Positions 1-8,500 of a stretch of 53,719 nucleotides of DNA are shown piece after piece (positions within the stretch are counted from its first letter, which is position 1; each line of letters opens with the position of its first letter). The stretch covers positions 1-53,719 of the forward strand of contig NZ_AXZL01000051.1 in assembly GCF_000485795.1 (NCBI RefSeq), given 5' to 3'. The notes under the pieces were generated by a model, which did not search any database, was not told the DNA's origin, and saw only the letters and a list, made by a program, of their open reading frames with translations. The translations under genes were made by a program, and so were the position numbers. This stretch comes from Shewanella decolorationis S12 (lineage in GTDB: Bacteria; Pseudomonadota; Gammaproteobacteria; Enterobacterales; Shewanellaceae).

Positions 1-218
1 ATACTGCGTTTAAGGCTTTCGACAGAGCGCCACTATGCCTTCAAGCCTTCGCCTTGTCTAAAGCCCGTTTAACTCCCGCTGAATGAACAGATGTTTAATA
101 CGATTGGTATTAGTCTCAAGTAGATAAATTAATTACAAGCGGACTTTCCAAAATCACACTTTTGCCATTTTTTGAGCTAACTTGTTGCTAAGGTCAATTT
201 CAACGATTAAAATCAACA

Positions 219-236
219 TGAATGAACGTTCATTCA
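219..236. promoter_or_regulatory. TetR-type operator palindrome
   Basis: A perfect 18-bp palindrome, TGAATGAACGTTCATTCA, lies 24 bp before the start codon of the TetR-family gene. This position and symmetry are typical of the self-controlled operator of a TetR repressor. Because regulator, adaptor and pump are co-directional and closely spaced, occupation of this site would repress all three. The rest of 1-259 shows no gene; an isolated CGACAGAGCGCC near base 20 recurs in inverted form inside the repeat at 26.2 kb. Confidence 0.75.
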
Positions 237-259
237 CGAGTTTAGATATTGGAAATTGA

Positions 260-826
260 ATGGATAATAAACGCGACTTAATACTCCGCTCCGCCGAAAA
301 AATTATTGCGACAGAGGGATTACATAATCTTTCAATGCAAAAGCTTGCCGCAGATGCCGGAGTCGCCGCAGGTACGATTTATCGCTACTTTAAAGACAAA
401 GAAGATTTGATCATTGAGCTGCGTAAAGACGTATTACAACAAATTGCCAGCAAGTTGCTTGAAAACATTAATGAAGGCAGCTTTGACCAAAAATTTCGCC
501 GTCTATGGTTCAACATAGTGGCACTGGGGCGTGAGCAATCTCATGCCAATTTAAGTTTTGCACAGTATTCCCACCTTCCAGGTGTCGATGCGCCTGAGCA
601 TCAAGCCTTTGAAAGGGAGATTTTCCAGCAGTTACATCAACTCTTTGAGCAGGCGAAAGATCAAGGCGTCATCCAACCATTGAATAATGCCTTGTTATTT
701 TCTATCGCCTTTGAGCCGGCTGTTGCTATAGGTAAACGCCTACGCCGCGGCCATTTGCAATGTACAGATACAGAGATCCAGCAGGCATGTGAGCTTTGCC
801 TTCAGGCAATTTCTGTGACGAATTAA
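260..826 (+). CDS. TetR/AcrR-family transcriptional repressor
   Basis: A 188-aa protein. Residues 1-50 form a TetR helix-turn-helix domain: ILRSAEKIIATEGLHNLSMQ, then AGVAAGTIYRYFKDKEDLI, the classic recognition-helix signature. The remainder is a helical ligand-binding and dimerization domain with no recognisable ligand motif. It is the first gene of a three-gene unit with the RND adaptor (25 bp downstream) and pump, and it sits just behind a perfect palindromic operator, so it most likely represses its own operon and releases DNA when a pump substrate binds. The ATG at 260 has only a weak GGA upstream. Family assignment is sure; the ligand is unknown. Confidence 0.93.
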   Translation: MDNKRDLILRSAEKIIATEGLHNLSMQKLAADAGVAAGTIYRYFKDKEDLIIELRKDVLQQIASKLLENINEGSFDQKFRRLWFNIVALGREQSHANLSFAQYSHLPGVDAPEHQAFEREIFQQLHQLFEQAKDQGVIQPLNNALLFSIAFEPAVAIGKRLRRGHLQCTDTEIQQACELCLQAISVTN

Positions 827-851
827 CTTAACTTTAGGAATCTTTAGCACC

Positions 852-1970
852 ATGAAAAAATGGACTCTAAGTATGCTAGCGATCGCTGTACTTGCCTTTG
901 GCTCAGTGATCGGCTTTAACCTGATGGTAAAAAATAAAATCGCAGAGGCGATTGCCAATATGCCTGAGGCTGAGTTCCCAGTAACAGCCATGACGTTAGA
1001 TGTGCAAAAATGGCAACCTACAATTGATGCGATTGGTTTTGTTGAGCCGCATCAAGGGGTGACCATCTCCAACGAATTAGCAGGACGCGTCACCAGTATT
1101 AATTTTGAAAACGGTAGCCGAGTGGAAAAAGGCCAACTGCTGGCCGAACTCGATGCCAAAGTGGAAAGAGCCAACCTTAAAAGCAAAATGGTACAACTGC
1201 CCGCCGCTGAGGCCGACTTCAAACGCCTTTCAAAACTCTATGCGCAAAAGTCAGTCTCTAAACAGGATTTAGATAATAGTGAATCTAAATATCTGGCCTT
1301 ACAGGCGGATATTGAAAGCTTAAAAGCCACTATCGAGCGCCGTGAAATCAGTGCGCCTTTCAGTGGTTTAGTGGGTATTCGTAACATTAACTTAGGTGAA
1401 TATCTTCAGCCTGGTACCGATATTGTGCGTCTCGAAGATATCAGCACAATGAAAATCCGCTTCACTATTCCGCAAACCCAATTACCTCGTATTGCCGTAG
1501 GCCAAAAAATCCATGTGTTTGTGGACTCTTATCCTGAGCAACCCTTCGAAGGTGAAATTGCCGCGATTGAACCCGCCGTGTTTTACCAAAGCGGTTTGAT
1601 CCAAGTGCAAGCACGCATTTCTAACGATAACGCCAAACTGCGTAGCGGGATGTTTGCCCGAGTATCCATCCTATTGCCAGAACTGAACGATCAGTTTGTA
1701 CTGCCACAAACCGCCATCAACTTTACCCTTTATGGTAACTCTATTTACCTCATCAAAGAGGTCGAAGAAAACGGTAAAAAGCTGGCTAGAGTCGAGCAAA
1801 TCAACCTGACGGTATTAGAGCGTAACGGCAATAACGCGCTGGTGAGTGGAGCGTTAAAAGCGGGAGATCGTATTGTCACCTCAGGGCAAATTCGCCTCAG
1901 TAACAACAGTAAAGTGACAGTGGTTGAAGACCAAGCCCTGACCCACTCCGACACTATGCCAAAGCTGTAA
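852..1970 (+). CDS. RND efflux periplasmic adaptor subunit (membrane fusion protein)
   Basis: A 372-aa adaptor of the HlyD/AcrA type that links an inner-membrane RND pump to an outer-membrane channel. Residues 5-27 form one N-terminal membrane anchor with no lipobox. About 55-100 is the first half of the lipoyl/barrel-sandwich domain (VEPHQGVTISNELAGRV), followed by a short coiled hairpin (about 100-160) and the second lipoyl half (ISAPFSGLVGIRNINLGEYL). Beta-barrel and membrane-proximal domains follow. Its stop is 13 bp before the pump start, so the two are cotranscribed. No TolC-like gene is present, so an outer-membrane channel encoded elsewhere must be used. Confidence 0.93.
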   Translation: MKKWTLSMLAIAVLAFGSVIGFNLMVKNKIAEAIANMPEAEFPVTAMTLDVQKWQPTIDAIGFVEPHQGVTISNELAGRVTSINFENGSRVEKGQLLAELDAKVERANLKSKMVQLPAAEADFKRLSKLYAQKSVSKQDLDNSESKYLALQADIESLKATIERREISAPFSGLVGIRNINLGEYLQPGTDIVRLEDISTMKIRFTIPQTQLPRIAVGQKIHVFVDSYPEQPFEGEIAAIEPAVFYQSGLIQVQARISNDNAKLRSGMFARVSILLPELNDQFVLPQTAINFTLYGNSIYLIKEVEENGKKLARVEQINLTVLERNGNNALVSGALKAGDRIVTSGQIRLSNNSKVTVVEDQALTHSDTMPKL

Positions 1971-1983
1971 TAGGAGCAAGATA

Positions 1984-4900
1984 ATGCGCTTTACAGATAT
2001 CTTTATTAGGCGACCCGTACTCGCCGCCTCAATCAGCTTTCTCTTGCTGCTGTTAGGCTTTAATGCCCTCAATAGCATGCAAGTGCGTGAATATCCGAAG
2101 ATGACGAATACCGTAGTCACGGTATCGACCAGTTATTACGGCGCGGATGCAAATCTAATCCAAGGTTTTATTACACAACCGTTAGAGCAAGCGCTAGCGC
2201 AGGCCGATAACGTTGACTTTATGACCTCAGAGAGCTTTCTCGGCACCTCGAAAATTTCGGTGTATATGAAGCTCAATACCGATCCGAATGGCGCCTTGGC
2301 CGATATTCTCGCCAAAGTAAACTCGGTGAGATCGCAATTGCCCAAAGAGGCTGAAGATCCCAGTGTTGAAATGTCCACTGGCTCGCAAACCTCTGTACTG
2401 TATATTTCATTTTTTAGTGACCAGATTAACTCAAGCCAGCTAACGGATTACCTTGAGCGTGTCGTCAAACCCCAGCTCTTTACCATTGACGGCGTTGCTA
2501 AGGTGAATTTATACGGTGGTATTAAATACGCCATGCGTATTTGGCTCGATCCGGCCAGAATGGGGGCGTTTAACCTCTCCTCCAGCGATGTAATGCAAGT
2601 ATTGCAGGCGAACAACTATCAGTCAGCGGTGGGTCAAACCAACAGTGTTTACACCCTTTTCAACGGTACAGCTGACACCCAGGTTGCTACCATCGAAGAG
2701 TTAAAACGCTTAGTGATCGGCAGTAAAGATGGTTTAGTCGTCCGTCTCGGTGACATTGCCGATGTCAGCCTCGAAAAGAGCCATGATATCTACCGCGCCT
2801 TAGCCAATGGCAAAGAAGCCGTGGTCATCGGCCTTGATGTCACGCCAACGGCTAACCCGCTTACCGTTGCGGCTGATACCCGCGCCCTGTTACCTGAAAT
2901 TGAGCGTAACTTACCGCCATCCATTGAATCGAGCATTCTGTACGACTCCTCACTCGCAATTGATGAATCGATTAAAGAAGTGGTTAAAACCATTGGAGAA
3001 GCCGCGATTATTGTTATCGTGGTGATCACTCTCTTCTTAGGTTCGCTTCGCGCCGTGGTGATCCCGATTGTGACCATTCCGCTCTCGCTGATTGGGGTTG
3101 CCATCATCATGCAGATGTTTGGTTTTACGCTCAATCTCATGACCCTACTGGCCATGGTGCTCGCCATTGGTTTGGTGGTTGACGATGCGATTGTGGTGGT
3201 CGAAAACGTTGACAGGCATATCAAGCTGGGTGAGTCGCCCTTTAGAGCCGCGATTATCGGTACCCGCGAAATCGCGGTGCCAGTGATCTCCATGACCATT
3301 ACCCTCGCCGCGGTTTATGCGCCGATTGCCTTAATGGGCGGGATCACCGGCTCATTATTTAAGGAGTTTGCCCTTACACTCGCAGGTTCTGTGTTTATCT
3401 CGGGCATAGTGGCACTGACACTGTCACCCATGATGTGTGCCAAAATACTCAAACCCCATACCGCACCTAATCGGTTCGAAATGGGAGTAGAAAACTTCCT
3501 CACGGGCCTGACTCGCCGTTACAGCAACATGCTAGATGCGGTGATGTTACATCGCCCAGTGATCGTCGCCTTTGCGATTATCGTGTTCGCTTCACTGCCA
3601 GTGTTGTTTAAGTTTATCCCGTCAGAACTGGCGCCCAACGAAGATAAAGGTGTGGTAATGATGATGGGCACCGCACCTTCAACTGCCAACTTGGACTACA
3701 TCCAAGCCAATATGGGCTTAGTCACGGATATGATTAAGGCACAGCCTGAATCAGCCGCGTCACTCGCCTTTGTGGGCGTACCAAGTTCCAGCCAAGCCTT
3801 CGGGATCGCGCCATTAGTGCCTTGGAGTGAGCGGGATAAGAGCCAAAAACAAATGCAGGAGTTTTTTGCTAAAGAAGTGAAGCACATTCCTGGAATGGCG
3901 ATTACCACCTTCCAAATGCCTGAGCTGCCTGGGGCGTCGAGTGGTTTACCGATTCAGTTTGTGATTACTACATCAAACTCCTTTGCCAGCCTCTTCCAAA
4001 TCGGTACCAGCGTACTGGAAAAGGTGCAAAAGAGTCCCTTGTTTGTGTACTCAGAAATCAACCTGAAATTTGATTCCGGCACCATGAAACTGCATATCAA
4101 GCGTGACTTAGCCGGGACCTACGGCGTGACCATGCAAGATATCGGGATCACACTCGCCACCATGATGAGTGATGGCTATGTGAATCGCATTAACTTGGAT
4201 GGTCGCTCCTACGAAGTGATCCCACAGGTGGAGCGTAAACTGCGGGCGAACCCAGAATCGCTGGCTAATTACTATGTCAAAGCCGCCGATGGTAAATCCA
4301 TTCCGCTATCCAGCTTGGTTGATATTGAAATGGTGGCCGAGCCTCGCTCACTGCCGCACTTTAACCAAATGAATGCCTTAACTGTGGGTGGTGTAGCCGC
4401 GCCAGGCGTAGCTATTGGTGATGCCATCAGCTTTTTGCAAAATATTGGCGATAATGAGTTACCTAAGGGTTATAGCTACGACTTCCTCGGTGAAGCACGC
4501 CAGTTTGTCACTGAAGGTTCGGCACTTTATGCCACTTTCTTGCTGGCGATTGCGATTATTTTCTTAGTACTCGCCAGCCAGTTTGAAAGCCTTAAAGACC
4601 CATTAGTCATCTTGGTATCTGTACCGCTGGCGATTAGCGGCGCCTTGATTGTACTCGGGTGGACCCATGTGTTTGGCTTAGCCAAAATCAATATCTACAC
4701 CCAGGTAGGATTAATTACCTTGGTGGGTCTTATCACTAAACACGGGATCTTGATGTGCGAAGTGGCCAAAGAGGAACAACTCCACCGTGGGCTATCTAAA
4801 CTTGAGGCGATTAAACTGGCGGCAACCATCCGCTTACGCCCGATTTTAATGACCACAGCAGCGATGATTGCGGGTCTGTTACCGCTATTGTTTGCTTCCG

Positions 4901-5073
4901 GCGCAGGTGCGGTAGCACGCTTTAATATCGGTATTGTGATTGTCGCAGGTTTATCGATTGGGACGATTTTCACCCTGTTTGTATTACCGGTGATTTATAC
5001 TTATCTTGCTGAAAAACATGAGCCTTTGCCCGTGTTTGACGAAGATACCGACGGGCTAGCCCACAACAGCTAA
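1984..5073 (+). CDS. RND multidrug efflux pump, inner-membrane subunit
   Basis: A 1029-aa AcrB/MexB-type proton-driven exporter of normal length. It opens with MRFTDIFIRRPVLAASISF, the family's cytoplasmic helix and TM1. About residues 335-480 hold TM2-6, including GLVVDDAIVVVENVDRH, the TM4 segment with the paired Asp residues of the proton relay. A second set of TM helices (about 860-1010) follows the second periplasmic loop. A strong AGGAG sits 7 bp before the ATG. The operon ends at a hairpin at 5086. The closest functional type (drug, bile salt or dye efflux) cannot be decided from sequence alone. Confidence 0.95.
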   Translation: MRFTDIFIRRPVLAASISFLLLLLGFNALNSMQVREYPKMTNTVVTVSTSYYGADANLIQGFITQPLEQALAQADNVDFMTSESFLGTSKISVYMKLNTDPNGALADILAKVNSVRSQLPKEAEDPSVEMSTGSQTSVLYISFFSDQINSSQLTDYLERVVKPQLFTIDGVAKVNLYGGIKYAMRIWLDPARMGAFNLSSSDVMQVLQANNYQSAVGQTNSVYTLFNGTADTQVATIEELKRLVIGSKDGLVVRLGDIADVSLEKSHDIYRALANGKEAVVIGLDVTPTANPLTVAADTRALLPEIERNLPPSIESSILYDSSLAIDESIKEVVKTIGEAAIIVIVVITLFLGSLRAVVIPIVTIPLSLIGVAIIMQMFGFTLNLMTLLAMVLAIGLVVDDAIVVVENVDRHIKLGESPFRAAIIGTREIAVPVISMTITLAAVYAPIALMGGITGSLFKEFALTLAGSVFISGIVALTLSPMMCAKILKPHTAPNRFEMGVENFLTGLTRRYSNMLDAVMLHRPVIVAFAIIVFASLPVLFKFIPSELAPNEDKGVVMMMGTAPSTANLDYIQANMGLVTDMIKAQPESAASLAFVGVPSSSQAFGIAPLVPWSERDKSQKQMQEFFAKEVKHIPGMAITTFQMPELPGASSGLPIQFVITTSNSFASLFQIGTSVLEKVQKSPLFVYSEINLKFDSGTMKLHIKRDLAGTYGVTMQDIGITLATMMSDGYVNRINLDGRSYEVIPQVERKLRANPESLANYYVKAADGKSIPLSSLVDIEMVAEPRSLPHFNQMNALTVGGVAAPGVAIGDAISFLQNIGDNELPKGYSYDFLGEARQFVTEGSALYATFLLAIAIIFLVLASQFESLKDPLVILVSVPLAISGALIVLGWTHVFGLAKINIYTQVGLITLVGLITKHGILMCEVAKEEQLHRGLSKLEAIKLAATIRLRPILMTTAAMIAGLLPLLFASGAGAVARFNIGIVIVAGLSIGTIFTLFVLPVIYTYLAEKHEPLPVFDEDTDGLAHNS

Positions 5074-5085
5074 CCGCATCCAAGT

Positions 5086-5115
5086 AAAACCTACGTCCCT
5101 TAAGACGTAGGTTTT
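5086..5115 (+). terminator. Terminator after the RND operon
   Basis: A perfect 12-bp stem (AAAACCTACGTC / GACGTAGGTTTT) with a 6-nt loop lies 13 bp after the pump stop. The symmetric A and T ends allow it to act in either direction. Confidence 0.8.
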
Positions 5116-5189
5116 ACAAGGCGGTTTTCTTTTGAAAGCCAACGTACTAGGTTACAATCCCCACATTCAGTAAAGAGGCGGACAAGAAG

Positions 5190-5444
5190 ATGATCAATCC
5201 AAAGAAAATCGAAGAAATGGCGAAGCAACTGAGCGATAGCCTGCCCAGCGGTCTTAAGCAATTTGCCGGTGAATTTGAAGAGCGCAGCAAGCAAGTGCTG
5301 CAAAATCAATTGCTCAAGTTGGATATGGTGTCCCGTGAGGAGTTTGAAGTACAACAGCATGTATTACTGAAAACCCGCGAGAAATTAGAAGCCCTGCAAG
5401 CACAAGTGAATGAGCTTGAGAAAAAGCTAAACGCCGCAGACTAA
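5190..5444 (+). CDS. ubiK: Ubiquinone biosynthesis accessory factor UbiK (YqiC family)
   Basis: An 84-aa protein of the BMFP/YqiC family. It has an amphipathic N-terminal helix (MINPKKIEEMAKQLSDSLP) and a C-terminal coiled coil (about 45-82, REKLEALQAQVNELEKKL), the typical two-part build. UbiK helps the soluble Ubi complex make ubiquinone under aerobic conditions and interacts with UbiJ and lipid; that role is family knowledge. It is monocistronic here, between two terminators. Length and both segments match the family. Confidence 0.9.
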   Translation: MINPKKIEEMAKQLSDSLPSGLKQFAGEFEERSKQVLQNQLLKLDMVSREEFEVQQHVLLKTREKLEALQAQVNELEKKLNAAD

Positions 5445-5465
5445 CTTATAATGCCTGTTTGAAAG

Positions 5466-5499
5466 AGCACAGTTAGCGATAGCGCAGCTGTGCTTTTTT
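5466..5499 (+). terminator. Terminator after ubiK
   Basis: AGCACAG / CTGTGCT stem around a 15-nt loop, followed directly by six T. A classical intrinsic terminator 21 bp after the ubiK stop. Confidence 0.8.
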
Positions 5500-5538
5500 G
5501 TTTTTAACACTTCAAACATTGAGTCACTTAGGGAAATA

Positions 5539-5871
5539 ATGCAACAACTCGCCAGCTACATCCTTGCTATTCAAGGCTATCCTAGCCCAGTTTCAGTGGT
5601 GAGCCACACCCAAGAGCAGCAAAGTTATCGAGACGATAATGCTGAAATGTGTGAATCTTTGACCTTATATCACTTCAACAACGGGGTTGTGGTCAGTCTG
5701 TTAAGCGAGCAAGATAAACAAGCTGATGAGCCAAACGCGGTTTGTGAGGATTATTGGTTGAGTTATCGAGTCGTCACCGCCAATATCGCGATTTCGCCGC
5801 AGCAAAAGTCCTTTAGCAATCTCTGCCAACAAGGCTTTTGGCTTAAGATGCAGCAAGGGCTTAACGAGTAA
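5539..5871 (+). CDS. Hypothetical protein, 110 aa
   Basis: A 110-aa soluble acidic protein with no signal peptide or membrane segment. AGGGAAATA precedes the ATG, a good ribosome binding site, and codon use resembles its neighbours, so it is probably a real gene. I do not recognise the family. It lies alone between the ubiK terminator and a small membrane-protein gene 58 bp downstream, with which it may be cotranscribed. Confidence 0.75.
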   Translation: MQQLASYILAIQGYPSPVSVVSHTQEQQSYRDDNAEMCESLTLYHFNNGVVVSLLSEQDKQADEPNAVCEDYWLSYRVVTANIAISPQQKSFSNLCQQGFWLKMQQGLNE

Positions 5872-5929
5872 GAATAGCCGTCGGCGCTAAGACCTAGCGC
5901 CAGAGTTCGAATCGTCAGGGAAGAAGACA

Positions 5930-6295
5930 ATGGATATCGCAATCAGCACACACTATCAAGACTATCTGCTTTGGGGATTATTGCTCCTTGGCGGCCTGCC
6001 ACTGCTCAGCTATCCCTTTGTAGTCCTCGCCAGCCTGATGGGACTTGCCAGCCGAACCACGATTAACGTGCACTGGTTTTACCGGCTGATGAATAAGAGT
6101 TTTCTGTGGGGAACCCTTGCCTATCCCTTAGTGTATATTCCCTGCTACTGGCTCGCGCGCGGTGAGAACGGTTCATTATCCTTAGCCTATGCCACCCTGC
6201 CGCTGCTCTTTTTAGCACTGCTGTACCTGTGCTTTCGCTGGATGGATGTACCATCTAAAAACAAATGCCCAGATAACGACAAAGATCCCGATTAG
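5930..6295 (+). CDS. Small hypothetical inner-membrane protein, 121 aa
   Basis: A 121-aa protein with about three hydrophobic helices (roughly 13-42, 57-76, 83-102) and a charged C-terminal tail (PSKNKCPDNDKDPD). AGGGAAGAAGACA precedes the ATG. Its stop overlaps the stop of the convergent DNA glycosylase gene by 4 bp, so there is no room for a terminator between them. Function unknown. Confidence 0.75.
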   Translation: MDIAISTHYQDYLLWGLLLLGGLPLLSYPFVVLASLMGLASRTTINVHWFYRLMNKSFLWGTLAYPLVYIPCYWLARGENGSLSLAYATLPLLFLALLYLCFRWMDVPSKNKCPDNDKDPD

Positions 6296-7458
6296 ATCGT
6301 CTGCTGCCGTGCGTATAGTTGTTTGAATGCCTTATGGTTAGCCTTCACCAGTTTCCAACGGCTACAGCCATTAAAGCGCGCATACTCAGTGACTGCCGCC
6401 TCAAATGCTGCGCAAAAGTCATCATCCATGCCGCTAAATCCCTCTTCTAAAGTCAGCTGTTGTAATAACAGTAAACCGCTTTGCCGCTCGGCTTTCACAT
6501 CCACTCGACCAACAAAGCAGTCACGCCACAAAATCGCGAGGGAGTAATAGCCATATTGGCGTTTTTCGGCGGGCACATAGACTTCAATTTGGTAATCAAA
6601 ATCAAACCATTGCTTTAATCGCTGCCGCTGAATTAATAGATTATCGAAGGGATTGAGTAACCAGACTCGATTGGGTATTGCAGCGGTTATTTGCAGCTCG
6701 GGGCGATAAAAATACCATTGCCCTTCCGCCTTAAAGCTTGCCAACTCACCTTGAGACTGCATAGCGGCTAATTGCTCATTCACATTAGCTTTTATGCCTT
6801 TGCGCAGATAAGCGATTTGCGCTGCCGAGCCAAAGGCATGGGCAGCGAGATAACGCTCAATCAAGTGGCGAGCAAATTCGCTCTCGCTTGGCGCTTGGGT
6901 ATTGATATGCTCTGGCAGCACGCGCTCGGTAAGATCATAACATTTTTGAAATTTCTCCCTGCGCACCACCATTAACTCGCCGCGCATAAACAACTGCTCT
7001 AGCGCCTTTTTGGCGGGCTTCCAATCCCACCAGGCACCGTTTTTGCCTTCTGCATGTTCAAAGTCACTGGCCTTCAGTGGTCCTTCGGCGCGAATGCGGG
7101 CGCGCACTTCCTGCATCACCTTATCGTCTGGCTCAAACCAATGTTTGCCGCCATTTTGCAGCTGTTGTTTACGTTGCAAACTAAAACGGTAGTCGGCAAT
7201 GGGTAAATATGCCGCCGCATGGGACCAATATTCAAAAATCTCGCCCTGTGCCAGCGCAGTATCTAACATCTGCGGTTGATACTGTGGTATCCGGCTATGC
7301 AACACATGGTGGTGCGCCCGCTCGACCACATTAATCGAATCGATTTGCACATACCCGAGACGGCTAATCAGCTCACAGACCGAAGTCTGCGGTTGTAATA
7401 AGCCCTGCTGTTGCATATTCAATTGCAACCACTCACGGGGTGAAAAAGGACTCGACAT
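6292..7458 (-). CDS. YcaQ/AlkX-family DNA glycosylase (winged-helix protein)
   Basis: A 388-aa HTH_42-family protein. The N-terminal part carries GYVQIDSINVVERAHHHVL, where the QID triad corresponds to the Q-x-D catalytic motif of the YcaQ branch (AlkZ uses Q-x-Q). These enzymes unhook interstrand crosslinks and excise alkylated bases. Three tandem winged-helix modules are the family fold; the stretch FDNLLIQRQRLKQWFDFDYQ is the typical C-terminal signature. I chose the ATG at 7458 rather than the upstream ATG at 7485 because GGGAG lies 6 bp before it and the extra nine residues are not family-like. It converges on, and overlaps by 4 bp, the preceding plus-strand gene. Confidence 0.87.
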   Translation of the reverse strand: MSSPFSPREWLQLNMQQQGLLQPQTSVCELISRLGYVQIDSINVVERAHHHVLHSRIPQYQPQMLDTALAQGEIFEYWSHAAAYLPIADYRFSLQRKQQLQNGGKHWFEPDDKVMQEVRARIRAEGPLKASDFEHAEGKNGAWWDWKPAKKALEQLFMRGELMVVRREKFQKCYDLTERVLPEHINTQAPSESEFARHLIERYLAAHAFGSAAQIAYLRKGIKANVNEQLAAMQSQGELASFKAEGQWYFYRPELQITAAIPNRVWLLNPFDNLLIQRQRLKQWFDFDYQIEVYVPAEKRQYGYYSLAILWRDCFVGRVDVKAERQSGLLLLQQLTLEEGFSGMDDDFCAAFEAAVTEYARFNGCSRWKLVKANHKAFKQLYARQQTI

Positions 7459-7693
7459 AAATTCTCCCAAAATGCTCAAAAACAATTGCGCCCAAAGATT
7501 GATGCCATGACTGACAGATGATCAAAAGGATAATCCTCTTACTTTTGTCGGATATTTCGTAAACTTAGCGTGAATTTGTCAGCTCGCGTACAACTTGAGT
7601 TAACATAGGGCATTTCCTCGCTTAGGGCTATCGCTTACCTCGAGTCAAACAACTCCCTCTTACAAAGGTTAGCCCCTCATTAAGGATTGATGA

Positions 7694-8221
7694 ATGAATA
7701 TCTATTACCGCGAAGCCAAACTCTGCGGCCGTAAAACCGGCAATGGTACTAAACTGCCATTTTTAATGAATATGCTGTACTCACTCGGTGAAAAGAATGG
7801 CGAGTTACAACCTTTCAGCATCGACGATATTAAGGCAGTCCTGTTTAACCAACATCAATCGATTGGCTGCTCCATCAAAGCGCCTTTACCCATAGTCTCT
7901 TGGCGCAGTGAAGCCATTTGGTACGAGCTATTCAAAGGTGAAGCGCCCGTGTATCTGCCCCAATGCATCACCTTTAGCAATGGCGCAATCGACTATGCGA
8001 TTGTCGTGATTGGCGATGAGTATGAGCTACGTATTTGGCCGGACTGCAATAATCGTGAGCGTGAAAAACACCAATGGTTTTCACACCATGCCGCCGTCTA
8101 CTCCGAAGAAATCGATGTCTTTAAAGAATGTCTTGAGACGCTACTCAAACATATCCGCAAGGAAGATGACTTTGAGGCTAAACACCCGAAATTTGACAAA
8201 CAACGCACCAGTTCAAAATAG
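7694..8221 (+). CDS. Hypothetical protein, 175 aa
   Basis: A 175-aa soluble protein. It starts MNIYYREAKLCGRKTGNGTK, with a conserved-looking Cys and a Gly-rich turn, and has a hydrophilic C-terminus ending in Lys-rich sequence. TTAAGGATTG precedes the ATG (AAGGA, 7 bp). No signal peptide or membrane helix. I do not recognise the family. It stands alone; 8222-8383 downstream contains an unexplained short open stretch. Confidence 0.7.
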   Translation: MNIYYREAKLCGRKTGNGTKLPFLMNMLYSLGEKNGELQPFSIDDIKAVLFNQHQSIGCSIKAPLPIVSWRSEAIWYELFKGEAPVYLPQCITFSNGAIDYAIVVIGDEYELRIWPDCNNREREKHQWFSHHAAVYSEEIDVFKECLETLLKHIRKEDDFEAKHPKFDKQRTSSK

Positions 8222-8500
8222 GTTTTAGCGCACTTAAAGGCGATTGCCATAATTTTGCCACTATTGATCAGCAACTTGCCCGCAACTTCCGTGGGCAAAT
8301 CTGCTTTAATACCCGCCGTAATATCGAGTTAGCCCAATAGTATGCAATGGCGACTCGCGCGTATTTCATAGGGAATGAAATCCATGTTTAACATTATTTT
8401 CTGGGTGCTCACGTTACTGAGTTTGGCGCTGTTTGGCGGCGCTATCTATTTAGTGGCGCGCGCACTCCTTAAAAAACTCAATCGTGATCAAGGAACCGAT

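Noticed and set aside
1..60. Possible partial repeat at the window edge
   Set aside because: It shares only CGACAGAGCGCC with the MITE-like element at 26.2 kb; 12 bases are not enough to call an element.
740..991. 83-aa minus-strand ORF across the TetR/adaptor junction
   Set aside because: It is antisense to two well-supported genes and lacks a ribosome site.
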